DNA of 37,978 bases, taken from a virus. The position numbers and the translations under genes are program-made. The notes below the pieces were generated by a model. It saw only the letters and a list, made by a program, of their open reading frames with translations, made no database searches and was not told the origin of the DNA. Shown here one piece after another: positions 15,887 to 22,882 of this stretch (the first letter of the stretch is position 1; the number at the start of each line of letters is the position of its first letter). The stretch is from positions 1 through 37,978 of IMG/VR virus record IMGVR_UViG_3300032287_003852; one strand, given 5' to 3'.

Positions 15887-17548
15887 ATGAAGATACAAGA
15901 ATTTTCTTTTAGAAACATCTGCTCGTACGGCAATAAATTGCAGACCTTTAAATTCACAGACGATCCGCGATTAATCCTTGTACAGGGTAAAAACGGTAGC
16001 GGTAAATCTTCGATTTCCGATGCATTGACCGTTTCAATATACGGTAAATCAGCGATTCGTAAGACAAAGGAAATTCCAAATCGTATCAATAAGAATGCCT
16101 ATACTCAAATTAAGTTCGTTACCGGAAACGGCCAATTAATAGACATCGAGAGAGGAATTGAACCTAACTTTTCTAAACTTTCAATAGACGGAGTTGAGTA
16201 CAACTTGCCGGACAAACGAAGAGTTGATGAATTCATTGAAGACGAATTGACCAAGATACCGTTTAACGTTTTCTCAAACACGATCAGCCTGTCGGTTAAC
16301 GATTTCAAGAGCTTTGTCAAACTGAGCCCAGCAGATAAGCGTCAAATCATTGATAAAATATTCGGGCTAGACATAGTCAATGACATGTCAAAGGTCGCAA
16401 AAGAAGAGTCTAAAAAGATTAAGGGAGAAATTCTGCCGCTTGAATCTTCAATTGCCAGCAATCAAAGACTATTAGAATCTTCAATTTCTCAACTTGAAGC
16501 CCTGAAATCTGAGATAAAGACGAGCAATGATGCAAAGATCACGGAGTTAAACTCAGCACTTGACCAACTATTGAACGATAAAAAGTCCGCTCATGCTGAA
16601 GCTAGCAGCTTTTCAGGTAAGATTTCTGAAATTAGGCAAAACATTCGAACCGAACAGGAAAAATTAAGCACAGTTAGAGCAAACATTTCTGAAATTCAAA
16701 AGAAGCTTGACATTTACAATAAGAATAAATGCCCTCATTGCCTTTCTGACTTAACTGATGAAGTTCATTCTCAAATCAAGGACAAACTTGTTGCAAAAAA
16801 GATTGAACAGGAATCAACATTTCCTGAAATATCGGAAAAAATCAAAGCTCACGAAAAGACCTTATCTTCGGTAGAGAATGAATCTAGCGAAGCGAAAGGA
16901 AAGTATTATCAAATTGAGGCTCAAATCACAGCCGCTAAACGTGAAATATCTGAGCTGAGTAGACAGGGTACTCAAACGTCGGATAAGCATTTGACCGAGG
17001 TCATCAATAGCATCAAAGCAGAGATTCAAACCTCGAGTTCTAGCCTATTGGACCGCCAAGAAAAGTTGAAAGTTTCACAAGAAATGGAAATGATTCTATC
17101 AGACAATGGCATGAAGAAGATGCTAATGAGTCAAATCATTCCATTACTAAATAAGAAGATACTAAAGACTGCTAAAGTTCTAGAGTTTAAATTCGCCTTT
17201 GAATTCGATCTGGAATTCAATCCAATAATAACTCATTTAGGGATGCAGGTTTCTCCAGACTCTCTATCAGCTGGTGAACAAAAGAAGATGAATCTAATTG
17301 TTTTACTCTGCATACTCGAATTAATTAAACTAAAACATAATAAAGTAAATCTACTCTTCTTGGACGAAGTGTTTTCTTCGCTAGACGTTGATTCAATATT
17401 CAGAGTAGTCGACCTTTTGAAAACTTTTGCTAAAAAGTACGGAATGACAGTTTTTGTTATTTCTCATGATCCTTTACCTGAAGAGTATTTTGATACCAAG
17501 ATACAGGTTGAAAATACTGATCATTTTTCTGACCTAAAGATCGTTTAG
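15887..17548 (+). CDS. 46: Recombination endonuclease subunit, Rad50/SbcC-like (T4 gp46-like)
   Basis: ATPase that controls the gp47 nuclease. Walker A GKNGSGKS (34-41); a long coiled coil from about 165 to 400 interrupted by the zinc hook CPHC (282-285), where two molecules join; ABC signature LSAGEQ (460-465); Walker B LLFLDE (489-494); D-loop SSLD (497-500); and switch His in SHD (526-528). All key elements are intact. Length 553 against 560 in T4. It ends the gp47-SET-gp46 cluster, after which a promoter-like sequence precedes the next gene. Confidence 0.95.
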   Translation: MKIQEFSFRNICSYGNKLQTFKFTDDPRLILVQGKNGSGKSSISDALTVSIYGKSAIRKTKEIPNRINKNAYTQIKFVTGNGQLIDIERGIEPNFSKLSIDGVEYNLPDKRRVDEFIEDELTKIPFNVFSNTISLSVNDFKSFVKLSPADKRQIIDKIFGLDIVNDMSKVAKEESKKIKGEILPLESSIASNQRLLESSISQLEALKSEIKTSNDAKITELNSALDQLLNDKKSAHAEASSFSGKISEIRQNIRTEQEKLSTVRANISEIQKKLDIYNKNKCPHCLSDLTDEVHSQIKDKLVAKKIEQESTFPEISEKIKAHEKTLSSVENESSEAKGKYYQIEAQITAAKREISELSRQGTQTSDKHLTEVINSIKAEIQTSSSSLLDRQEKLKVSQEMEMILSDNGMKKMLMSQIIPLLNKKILKTAKVLEFKFAFEFDLEFNPIITHLGMQVSPDSLSAGEQKKMNLIVLLCILELIKLKHNKVNLLFLDEVFSSLDVDSIFRVVDLLKTFAKKYGMTVFVISHDPLPEEYFDTKIQVENTDHFSDLKIV

Positions 17549-17575
17549 GCTAACCTTTTCTCATTTTCTTAGTAT

Positions 17576-17583
17576 TATATTTG
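17576..17583 (+). promoter_or_regulatory. Bacteroidetes-type -7 element before the TS-family gene
   Basis: TATATTTG fits the TAnnTTTG consensus of the Bacteroidetes primary sigma factor and lies about 20 bases before the ATG at 17604, in the 55-base gap after gp46. No good TTTG -33 element is seen at the usual distance, so confidence is modest. Confidence 0.4.
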
Positions 17584-17603
17584 AATAGTATTATTTCCAA
17601 ATT

Positions 17604-18497
17604 ATGATTACATTTAAGGGGCACACTTTTGCCCAAGCATACAAAGAGTCAATTGAGTACCTATTGCAGAACGGGATGATCAATAATGCCAGGGGCACTA
17701 CTAGTAAAGAATTGCTTGATGTTGCCATTGTTGTTGAAGATCCAGCCCAATGTCTTTACGAAAATGAAGTTAGAGGCTCCCAGCAAAAGTACATCGCTGC
17801 TGAATTTCTATGGTATTATGCTGGTAGAAATGACGTAGCATTCATTTCAAAATGGGCAAAGTTTTGGGAAACCATTCAGAACCCAGACGGAACTGCTAAT
17901 TCTGCCTACGGAAATTTAATTTTTAACGAAAAGAATAATCACGGGCTTACTCAATATCAATGGGCAATTCAAAGCTTAATGAATGATTCGAATACTCGTC
18001 AAGCAATTCTTCACTTTAACAAACCGACTCATCAATACTTGACAAATAAGGACTTTGTATGCACAATGTACGCAAATCTTCACATTCGTCAAAATAAGCT
18101 ATACATGAGCGTCTATATGAGAAGTAATGATGCGATTTGGGGTACTCCGACCGACGTTGCTTTCTTTTGTTCTTTGCAAATGCAAATTCACGCTCATCTA
18201 AAGGAAATCTATCCGGATCTTGAACTTGGCACATATACTCATGTTGCAAATTCTTATCATGTTTACGATAGACACTATGATTTAGCTCAAAGGATGATTA
18301 GCTCAGACTTTGTGCCAGCCTCGCTGCCGTCAGTAAATACAGATCTAATAGAAATAGACGGATCTCCAAGTCAAGATTTTAGTATTGTATTCGCAGCTTC
18401 TACTGGTCAAACTAATGAACTTGTACTTTTCCAACAGGACAATGATCTTTTGAAATGGATTTTTGAAAAACTAAAAGACGATACGAATGTCAATTAA
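17604..18497 (+). CDS. Thymidylate synthase family enzyme, probably dCMP-specific (dCMP hydroxymethylase-like)
   Basis: Uses methylene-tetrahydrofolate to add a one-carbon group to C5 of a pyrimidine monophosphate. Catalytic Cys is C153 in DFVCTMYANLHIR, followed by YMRSNDAIWGTPTDVA and NSYHVYDRHYDL. Exactly 31 residues after the Cys, where thymidylate synthase has Asn (E. coli C146/N177), there is Asp (D184), as in T4 dCMP hydroxymethylase (C148/D179). FVC in place of PPC and the MRSND segment also resemble T4 gp42. The length (297) exceeds both families, and the usual TS C-terminal API/PVAI end is absent. dCMP hydroxymethylase or methylase is favoured over plain thymidylate synthase. Confidence 0.85.
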   Translation: MITFKGHTFAQAYKESIEYLLQNGMINNARGTTSKELLDVAIVVEDPAQCLYENEVRGSQQKYIAAEFLWYYAGRNDVAFISKWAKFWETIQNPDGTANSAYGNLIFNEKNNHGLTQYQWAIQSLMNDSNTRQAILHFNKPTHQYLTNKDFVCTMYANLHIRQNKLYMSVYMRSNDAIWGTPTDVAFFCSLQMQIHAHLKEIYPDLELGTYTHVANSYHVYDRHYDLAQRMISSDFVPASLPSVNTDLIEIDGSPSQDFSIVFAASTGQTNELVLFQQDNDLLKWIFEKLKDDTNVN

Positions 18498-18960
18498 CTC
18501 AACTAGCATACAGCGGCAGCATCTAATTGATGTTACCTACATCAAAATGGCCCAAACTTGGTCAGGCCTTTCTCATGCAATTCGTAAAAAGGTTGGAGCT
18601 CTAATCGTGAAGAACAATACGATCATCGCGGATGGTTACAATGGCACGCCTTCCGGTTTTGAAAATGAATGTGAGATTGCAATAAACCATGAGGACGGTT
18701 CATTCAAAGAGTACCAAACTAAATGGTACGTTTTGCACGCTGAATCCAATGCACTGGCTAAAGTTGCTAAATCGACTCAAAGTAGTGAAGGCGCTACTCT
18801 TTATATTACTTACTCTCCATGCACAGATTGTAGCAAATTAATTTTACAGGCGGGAATCAAAAGAGTCGTATATTTGGAAGAATACCGAGATATTGCCGGC
18901 CTTGAGTTCTTAAGAAGAGCTGGCGTTGAAGTCAAAAAAATCGACCCAGAAACCCTATGA
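18487..18960 (+). CDS. cd: Deoxycytidylate (dCMP) deaminase
   Basis: Converts dCMP to dUMP, the precursor of dTMP. The zinc site is complete: HAES (H84 ligand, E86 proton shuttle) and PCTDC (C112, C115). The N-terminal helix (DVTYIKMAQTWSGLSHAIRK) and GYNGTPSGF are typical of the phage/eukaryotic dCMP deaminase group, which is allosterically controlled by dCTP and dTTP. The 157-residue length is slightly shorter than T4 Cd. The gene overlaps the TS-family gene by 11 bases and the next gene by four (ATGA), so the three are coupled and act on the same nucleotide pool. Confidence 0.93.
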   Translation: MSINSTSIQRQHLIDVTYIKMAQTWSGLSHAIRKKVGALIVKNNTIIADGYNGTPSGFENECEIAINHEDGSFKEYQTKWYVLHAESNALAKVAKSTQSSEGATLYITYSPCTDCSKLILQAGIKRVVYLEEYRDIAGLEFLRRAGVEVKKIDPETL

Positions 18961-19358
18961 TCGATTCATTAGAAAGAAAGCTAGAGATAGTTTTCGTACG
19001 AGATCAAAAGCAGTTCATTCAAGCTTTTAATAAAAAGCAGAAATGCGATTATTTACTAAATGTGAATAAAATAATAAAGGAGAAATTCGATCACGAAATA
19101 CTTGTGCCGAATAAAATCCAAGCATTCCTAATAAATTATGAGATTAAGAAATTAATTGATAAAGCGATCAATGTTAGGAATCGTAAGTACAACCGAATAA
19201 TTTACGTTAATGCTGGACTCAGCGTTAGCAATATCAACAACACGATCAAGTTTCTAAATACCGCGTATGGAACAATCGAATTTGTTCCCAAATTAATAGA
19301 CGGAGATTTTGAAATTGGAGAACTTTCAGGAGTAGAAACAATAAAAAAGGGGCATTAA
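18957..19358 (+). CDS. Unknown 133-residue protein at the end of the nucleotide operon
   Basis: Coupled to dCMP deaminase by ATGA. The N-terminal half is helical and basic (IIKEKFDHEILVPNKIQAF), then RKYNRIIYVNAGLSVSNINN could be a beta strand and turn of an alpha/beta fold. I recognise no motif. The stop codon lies inside the loop of the terminator hairpin, so the last codons form half of its stem. Function unknown; the operon suggests nucleotide metabolism. Confidence 0.7.
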   Translation: MIDSLERKLEIVFVRDQKQFIQAFNKKQKCDYLLNVNKIIKEKFDHEILVPNKIQAFLINYEIKKLIDKAINVRNRKYNRIIYVNAGLSVSNINNTIKFLNTAYGTIEFVPKLIDGDFEIGELSGVETIKKGH

Positions 19359-19366
19359 GCCCCTTT
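19343..19366. terminator. Bidirectional terminator overlapping the end of the preceding gene
   Basis: AAAGGGGC (19346-19353) pairs with GCCCCTTT (19359-19366) around ATTAA. An A run on the 5' side becomes a T run on the minus strand, so termination on minus is strongest; on plus only a short T-rich stretch follows. It divides the convergent genes ending at 19358 (+) and 19388 (-). Confidence 0.85.
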
Positions 19367-19387
19367 CGTATTTTATTAATTCAGATT

Positions 19388-19738
19388 TTATGCTTTAACT
19401 TTCTCAACCTTTCCTGAATAAATCAATGCATCTTCCGGTTTATTCTTGTCATTAACTGCAACAATATCGAAATCTCCATCTTTATCCGCTTTTGGCGAAA
19501 TTGCAATGGTTGCACCGCCTTTAATGCTAGGATTCGTTGAGTTTATCACGTTAAACGAGATCATTTCTTTTGTCGTGAATTCGCTATCGCTAGTTCCTTC
19601 AACTTCAAATGATTTTCCGTCTGCTGTGATTGTAAGCTTATAAGAACCAGGTTTCGCAGAATTAGCCGGCTCCTCCTTTTTTGGAGAAGTTGCCATATCT
19701 TCCTCAGCTAACCATTGTTCAAATAATTTGAGCATCAT
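19388..19738 (-). CDS. Small virion-type protein with a capsid-targeting-like N-terminus
   Basis: A 116-residue protein (or 115 from the second ATG). The start, MMLKLFEQWLAEED, fits the T4 capsid-targeting pattern (MKTYQEFIAE, cut by the prohead protease after the Glu): K-L-F-E-Q-W-L-A-E. After a Pro/Lys/Glu-rich linker (14-30) comes a beta-rich domain (YKLTITADGKSFEVEG, ISFNVINST, GGATIAISPKA, DFDIVAVND). It is the last gene of the head block, four bases after the previous stop, and ends at the bidirectional terminator. I suggest an internal head protein; no family is recognised. Confidence 0.7.
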   Translation of the reverse strand: MMLKLFEQWLAEEDMATSPKKEEPANSAKPGSYKLTITADGKSFEVEGTSDSEFTTKEMISFNVINSTNPSIKGGATIAISPKADKDGDFDIVAVNDKNKPEDALIYSGKVEKVKA

Positions 19739-19742
19739 CTAA

Positions 19743-20399
19743 TTATGCGTTTTCGTCCTGGTTTTCGTCGTCTCCGATAGCGTTATCGTCATCGTCCTGG
19801 TTTTCGTCCTCATCGCTTTCTTCTGTGCAAAGTTTCTTAACTGCTGCACATAATAGATCGCAAATGTCTTCTTTTGCCATTTCCATCTTTTCAGCGATGT
19901 CTTCGATGATGTCTTTAAGATCATCTCCGAACTCTTCCATCAAAGTGGCTAATTGTTCTTCATCGATTACTGGCTCGTCAGACGGCATATCGTCATCAGT
20001 TGGCATGTCATCGTTTGCTGGCATTTCTTCTTCTGCTTCAGCGAACATGTTGAAGTCTTCGTTAACGAATTGTTCAAAGCGAAGGATTTTTCCTTCTTCA
20101 ACAGCGTCAACTGTTGCGATTGTTGGTTTTGCGTACATTGGGTCAAATGGTTTTTTCTTTGCCGTTCTTGAAATTAGGTCACGAGTTACTGCCTTCCAAG
20201 TTGGGTCATAATTATGATTGAATTTTCCACCTTCAAAATCGGCATTTCTGTCGATTACTCGCTGGTAGCCTTTCAATGTTTCTCTTTTTGATGTATCAAA
20301 GTCTTTCTTTGAATTTGGGCCTCCGAAACTAGGTTTCTTAGGATTCATGTAATCATCCATTGAAGGATTACGTCTGTCTTTAGTGTTGAACATGTCCAT
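19743..20399 (-). CDS. Acidic-tailed structural-region protein with an internal capsid-targeting-like motif
   Basis: 218 residues downstream of tail tube. Residues 1-90 are basic and polar; ILRFEQFVNED (105-115) again matches the K/R-x-F/Y-x-E/Q-F-hydrophobic-x-E pattern; residues 120-145 are Asp/Glu/Met/Pro repeats (MPANDDMPTDDDMPSDEP); 145-190 are helical (EEQLATLMEEFGDDLKDIIE) and the tail is almost all Asp, Glu and Asn. Acidic small proteins are typical of T4 prohead cores (gp67, gp68), so a core or internal protein is possible. An internal ATG at residue 88 could yield a shorter form beginning close to the motif. Identity unproven. Confidence 0.7.
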   Translation of the reverse strand: MDMFNTKDRRNPSMDDYMNPKKPSFGGPNSKKDFDTSKRETLKGYQRVIDRNADFEGGKFNHNYDPTWKAVTRDLISRTAKKKPFDPMYAKPTIATVDAVEEGKILRFEQFVNEDFNMFAEAEEEMPANDDMPTDDDMPSDEPVIDEEQLATLMEEFGDDLKDIIEDIAEKMEMAKEDICDLLCAAVKKLCTEESDEDENQDDDDNAIGDDENQDENA

Positions 20400-20417
20400 A
20401 CCTTTAGATGATTATTT

Positions 20418-21002
20418 TTATTGTCCAATTCGTGATTCTGTATAAGAATCAGCTGTGAATTGTACAGTTAATTTATAGATACCTTCACTTGTGTAATCAA
20501 GAACGGTTTCTGTCATTTTGTTTGGTCCAATGAATACTGGCGAGAACATAAAATCTCTAAAGATTAGACCTGCTCGGTTGAACTGAGTTACTTGAATGCT
20601 AGCATCAGCGTAATCAGTTTTTAGACCTTGACGACCAGTTAGTGGGTTGTAAATTAGATCAGCCCATGCTCTTAATGCATTGTAAATGTACATATCGTTA
20701 GAATTATTCAAGTTGACTTCAAAATCAATTGTGAATTGGTGATATGTTTGAGCTGGTTTTGCTGGTGCGTAAGTTCTTTGTGAGAATTTATAGTTTTGGA
20801 TAACTACCGCTGATCCTGAACCTGCGTATTCTGGTAAGCTAGTCACTTTCAATACGTGTTCAAGCATTAGATTATTACCGAAACCAATTTTTCCAGACAC
20901 GGCAGGTGGCGGGGTAATGATAACCTCGAACTGGTTAAGGTAAATAGGTTCGTACTTACCGGGACCTGCTGTTGAATTTTTAAAATGTGGTAGACCTGCC
21001 AT
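20418..21002 (-). CDS. 19: Tail tube protein (T4 gp19-like)
   Basis: Builds the inner rigid tube of the contractile tail. The ordering YEPIYLNQFEVIITPP, VLKVTSLPEY, YKFSQRTYAPAKPAQTYHQF, FTIDFEVNLNNSNDMYIYNA, LRAWADLIYNPLTGRQGLKT, and RAGLIFRDFMFSPVFIGPNK is typical of T4-type tubes, with the N-terminal LxxNxFEVxITPP strand, the YNPLTGRxG loop and a closing IYKLTVQFTADSY strand. Length 194 against 163 in T4. A late-promoter-like motif overlaps the stop of the upstream gene, 22 bases before the start. The sheath gene is far away, unlike in T4. Confidence 0.92.
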   Translation of the reverse strand: MAGLPHFKNSTAGPGKYEPIYLNQFEVIITPPPAVSGKIGFGNNLMLEHVLKVTSLPEYAGSGSAVVIQNYKFSQRTYAPAKPAQTYHQFTIDFEVNLNNSNDMYIYNALRAWADLIYNPLTGRQGLKTDYADASIQVTQFNRAGLIFRDFMFSPVFIGPNKMTETVLDYTSEGIYKLTVQFTADSYTESRIGQ

Positions 21003-21023
21003 CTTATGTCTTTTATTTTTTAG

Positions 21024-21032
21024 TTATTTATT
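21024..21032 (-). promoter_or_regulatory. Late-promoter-like motif before tail tube
   Basis: The minus strand reads AATAAATAA, 22 bases before the tail tube start. Its last three bases are the TAA stop of the upstream 348-residue gene. Confidence 0.55.
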
Positions 21033-22070
21033 CTGATCCTGATCCACTTGTTTATCAGGAGCCTTTTCTTTTTGATCAGGTTCTCTAGCGGCCAGTTCTT
21101 TCTGTATTTGCTTTTGAATCGACTTGATTTCAGAAGTAGACTTGTTTCCAAGAGTTATGTTTGTTGCTTTGATAACGTCAGCTAAGTCGAGTTCAGGTTT
21201 TTCCTTTGAGTACACTGTATTAATTTCAGGGGTAAAGCTTAATTCAATCGATGGAAGTATTTGAGCAAGTAAATTTCCGCCAAACTTAAACTCCTTTTCG
21301 TTGAATTCATCAAATGCCATTTTAAATTTGCTACCGAAAGCCCCGCTCATTGAAATTTCTGCCCAAATCTTTGGCTTATTGTCAACCTGTTCGCCTGACA
21401 CCTTCTTTGTTAGATTATTCGATATTTTATACAGGAACTTAACTCCAGCCGAGTAAGCTCCGCGTTCTTGTTGACCTTCAATGAATCTTAATTTGTCTCC
21501 ACGAACGATTACTGTGTATGCATAGTCTCCAGGCTCAGCAGGCTTAGATTCCTCAGGCTTCACCTCAGGTTCATCATTTGCTTTTGGCTTATTGTCTATC
21601 ACAGCAGGCGGTTGGGGTTGCTCGTACTTAACTAGGGCACCTCCAGAAGAGCCTTGACCTAATTGCTTAGGAGCATCGGGTCCGGCAGGTAGAGCTTTCT
21701 GATCAGAATCATCGTCTTCATCTTCTTTTCCTGAGCCTAATGCCTTTGGTGCGTCTGGTCCAGCTGGAAGCTCTGCCTCGTTCTTAGCAGGTTCTTCCTT
21801 TTTCTGATCCTTCTTCATCATTGCTATTTTTGCATCAATTATCTTATTGATTTCAACAATTAGTTCGTTTAGAAGAGACCCTGATGTGTACTTTACGTAC
21901 TGTGGAGCGCCGTATGCTGAACTGTACTTTAAGTCAGGATACACGTCAGTTTCATGAATCTCAATCGATTGCTTAGTTTGATCCCATATAGGTTGTTGAC
22001 CTTTTCCTGGGTTCTTCCAAGTGATTGCGAAACTGATTATTGATTCTGCTATTACGCCTTGCTCTGCCAA
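21024..22070 (-). CDS. Unknown structural-region protein with a Pro/Glu-rich linker and a duplicated motif
   Basis: 348 residues from a TTG start. An N-terminal domain (1-85) and a C-terminal domain (about 180-320: DYAYTVIVRGDKLRFIEGQQ, FGGNLLAQILPSIELSFTPE) flank a charged, Pro-rich linker. In the linker LPAGPDAPKALGSG (101-114) is repeated as LPAGPDAPKQLGQG (127-140). The last 30 residues are Lys/Gln/Asp-rich. Position between the head genes and tail tube suggests a virion component or assembly protein. I do not recognise it. Confidence 0.72.
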   Translation of the reverse strand: MAEQGVIAESIISFAITWKNPGKGQQPIWDQTKQSIEIHETDVYPDLKYSSAYGAPQYVKYTSGSLLNELIVEINKIIDAKIAMMKKDQKKEEPAKNEAELPAGPDAPKALGSGKEDEDDDSDQKALPAGPDAPKQLGQGSSGGALVKYEQPQPPAVIDNKPKANDEPEVKPEESKPAEPGDYAYTVIVRGDKLRFIEGQQERGAYSAGVKFLYKISNNLTKKVSGEQVDNKPKIWAEISMSGAFGSKFKMAFDEFNEKEFKFGGNLLAQILPSIELSFTPEINTVYSKEKPELDLADVIKATNITLGNKSTSEIKSIQKQIQKELAAREPDQKEKAPDKQVDQDQNK

Positions 22071-22073
22071 TTA

Positions 22074-22379
22074 TTATCCAATTTCTTTTTCTCCCTGGAA
22101 TTCTTTTCCACGGTTAGATTTCTTTCTAGTTGGGTCAACTGGCTTGTAGTTAGCCCAAATTTCATTGTAAATTCTGCAAGAAGCTCCCATGAAATTAACG
22201 ATTCCAACGTACTTCTTACGGTCTTCTCCCTTCATTTTAGAGATTTTCTTTCCAATGCTTCTCGCATCGTCCAAATCCAATTCCTCATCATCGGTCTTTC
22301 CGACCAAATCTTTAAGAGAATTTTCCTGGACCACATAAGCTTGAAAGGACTGAGCCCTATGCTTGTTTTGATCTTTCAT
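22074..22379 (-). CDS. Small unknown protein in the head gene block
   Basis: 101 residues, starting at ATG 18 bases after the Lys-rich repeat gene and ending three bases before the next start. SFQAYVVQENS (11-21) near the N-terminus is a weak relative of the capsid-targeting pattern. The rest is charged and probably helical (EELDLDDARSIGKKISKMKG, KKYVGIVNFMGASCRIYNEI). No family recognised; a small virion or assembly protein is plausible from context only. Confidence 0.68.
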   Translation of the reverse strand: MKDQNKHRAQSFQAYVVQENSLKDLVGKTDDEELDLDDARSIGKKISKMKGEDRKKYVGIVNFMGASCRIYNEIWANYKPVDPTRKKSNRGKEFQGEKEIG

Positions 22380-22397
22380 TTCAGGATCGCTTTTTTA

Positions 22398-22763
22398 TTA
22401 CTTAGGCATTTTAGCCATGCCAGGCTCAACATTCTTGTTGATAGTCTTTCCTTTGATAACTAATTTAGCCATCTTAGGTTCAACTTCTTTCTTGATTGCG
22501 CTACCTTTAGTTGTAGGTAATTTAGAAGTTTTTTCGTCAACCGTTTTGTTAATAGCTTTACCTTTACCTTTAGGAAGGTCAGACATTTCAGGCTTAACTG
22601 ATTTGCTGATCGCTTTACCATTTCCTTTAGGAAGATCTGAAGTGTTAGTGTCTACTGACTTGTTAGACTTAGAACCTTTACCTTTAGGAAGGTCAGCCAT
22701 TTGTTGATCAATTGCCTTCTTTTCAAGAAGAAACTCGCCGTAGCTTAGAACTGATTTGCTCAT
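22398..22763 (-). CDS. Lys-rich tandem-repeat protein with a capsid-targeting-like N-terminus
   Basis: 121 residues. The start, MSKSVLSYGEFLLEKK, fits the T4 capsid-targeting pattern (S-Y-G-E-F-L-L-E against T-Y-Q-E-F-I-A-E). From residue 22 the protein is a run of 19-residue repeats (22-40, 41-59, 60-78, 79-97, then 18 residues 98-115 and a partial end) of the form (M/T)(A/S)DLPKGKGKAINKxVxxx. It is strongly basic, low in hydrophobics and likely unfolded. A basic repeat protein with a head-targeting signal, next to the capsid gene, suggests a packaged DNA-binding internal protein, comparable in idea to T4 internal proteins or protamines. That is inference. Confidence 0.75.
   Translation of the reverse strand: MSKSVLSYGEFLLEKKAIDQQMADLPKGKGSKSNKSVDTNTSDLPKGNGKAISKSVKPEMSDLPKGKGKAINKTVDEKTSKLPTTKGSAIKKEVEPKMAKLVIKGKTINKNVEPGMAKMPK
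22401..22700 (-). repeat. 57-base tandem coding repeat
   Basis: Four full copies of a 19-codon unit, a fifth of 18 codons and a six-codon remnant. The DLPKGKGKAINK core is best kept in copies 2 and 3, while later copies diverge (KLPTTKGSAIKK, KLVIKGKTINK). Confidence 0.85.
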
Positions 22764-22797
22764 TTTGTTTTATTATTTTATGTTGTCTTTAGGAATA

Positions 22798-22806
22798 TTA
22801 TTTATT
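22798..22806 (-). promoter_or_regulatory. Late-promoter-like motif before the Lys-rich repeat gene
   Basis: The minus strand reads AATAAATAA, 35 bases before the start at 22763. It lies downstream of the major capsid terminator, so it restarts transcription for the following genes. Confidence 0.58.
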
Positions 22807-22826
22807 TGAGCTCGAATCATAAAAAC

Positions 22827-22854
22827 AAAAAAAGGCTCTCCAATGGAGAGCCTT
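22827..22854 (-). terminator. Terminator after the major capsid gene
   Basis: AAGGCTCTCC (22832-22841) pairs perfectly with GGAGAGCCTT (22845-22854) around a three-base loop. On the minus strand the stem is followed by a run of seven Ts. It lies 29 bases past the capsid gene stop. Confidence 0.93.
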
Positions 22855-22882
22855 CTGTTATTGTCCTGTTTCGTTATTACGA

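Noticed and set aside
19825-20211. 128-residue Ser-rich frame on plus
   Set aside because: Antisense to the acidic protein gene; the Ser/Phe composition is what GAA/GAT codons give in reverse.
22059-22463. 134-residue frame on plus opposite the small head genes
   Set aside because: Mirrors well-supported minus-strand genes, lacks recognisable motifs and is Leu/Phe/Ser-rich, as expected of an antisense shadow.
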